Below, one piece after another: positions 53,931 to 53,982 of a stretch of DNA of 53,982 bases. Under the pieces are notes generated by a model. It was not told the DNA's origin. It ran no database searches and saw nothing but the letters and a program-made list of their open reading frames with translations. Position 1 is the stretch's first letter, and each line of letters begins with the position of its first letter. Made by a program: the position numbers and the translations under genes. Source of the DNA: an uncultured Clostridia bacterium (GTDB lineage: Bacteria > Bacillota > Clostridia > TANB77 > UBA1234); NCBI GenBank assembly GCA_947164995.1, contig CAMUYU010000004.1, forward strand, positions 1-53,982. Direction: 5' to 3'.

Positions 53931-53982
53931 TTATTCAATAACTTCTGTAACGATACCAGAACCTACTGTTCTACCGCCTTCA
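53931..53982 (-). CDS. tuf: Elongation factor Tu, C-terminal end (partial)
   Basis: The last 16 codons before TAA read EGGRTVGSGIVTEVIE, the nearly invariant C terminus of EF-Tu, the GTPase that brings aminoacyl-tRNA to the ribosome. The rest lies beyond the window. A terminator follows directly. Confidence 0.93.
   Translation of the reverse strand, partial: EGGRTVGSGIVTEVIE

Overview
The window comes from a low-GC (roughly 30%) Gram-positive bacterium, most likely an uncultured Clostridia-like Bacillota. The evidence is strong AGGAGG-type ribosome binding sites, sigma-A promoters, a T-box leader on ileS, a CIRCE element, FtsEX with an EnvC-type hydrolase, CsaB with an SLH-domain protein, and prepilin-like and BspA-type surface proteins typical of gut clostridia. 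I saw no tRNA, rRNA, CRISPR array, phage or transposase.

Region by region. 1-640: an HrcA/CIRCE-controlled hsp20. 640-8000 (minus strand): a CobW-type metallochaperone GTPase with a broken 3' end, an S66 LD-carboxypeptidase, an SseB-like protein, a membrane acyltransferase and ileS with its isoleucine T-box. 8040-13415 (minus): an unknown protein, an HD-GYP protein, a PflA-like radical SAM protein, a eukaryotic-type UDP-sugar pyrophosphorylase and a prepilin-like protein. 13711-15027 (plus): an HtrA protease. 15083-20086 (minus): a HIT protein, an acyl-ACP thioesterase, a very short AlaRS, and a membrane-anchored FAD oxidoreductase. 20206-20955 (plus): a TagA/WecG glycosyltransferase.

20987-39466 is a polyglucose (glycogen-like) island. 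It holds a short alpha-glucan phosphorylase, a GT4 synthase-like glycosyltransferase, a DUF4912 protein, a GH57 branching enzyme, a long alpha-glucan phosphorylase and pyruvate kinase. Set inside the island on the opposite strand is a two-gene operon: a 2257-residue protein with 19 MucBP-like repeats and no visible export signal, then a secreted SLH/InlB-repeat protein. This operon is the most unusual object in the window. The short phosphorylase is clearly richer in GC than its neighbours.

39531-53982 (minus): a 1717-residue BspA/DUF285 surface protein built from two copies of one large module; the ftsE-ftsX-murein hydrolase operon; a split transketolase; csaB; rnc; acpP; plsX; a small membrane protein; and the last codons of tuf.

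How the genes fit together. Phosphorylases, GT4, GH57 and pyruvate kinase link storage polysaccharide to glycolysis, and transketolase adds the pentose phosphate branch. CsaB, TagA and the SLH protein suggest a pyruvylated secondary cell-wall polymer that holds an S-layer-type surface. PlsX, AcpP and the thioesterase serve fatty acid and phospholipid synthesis.
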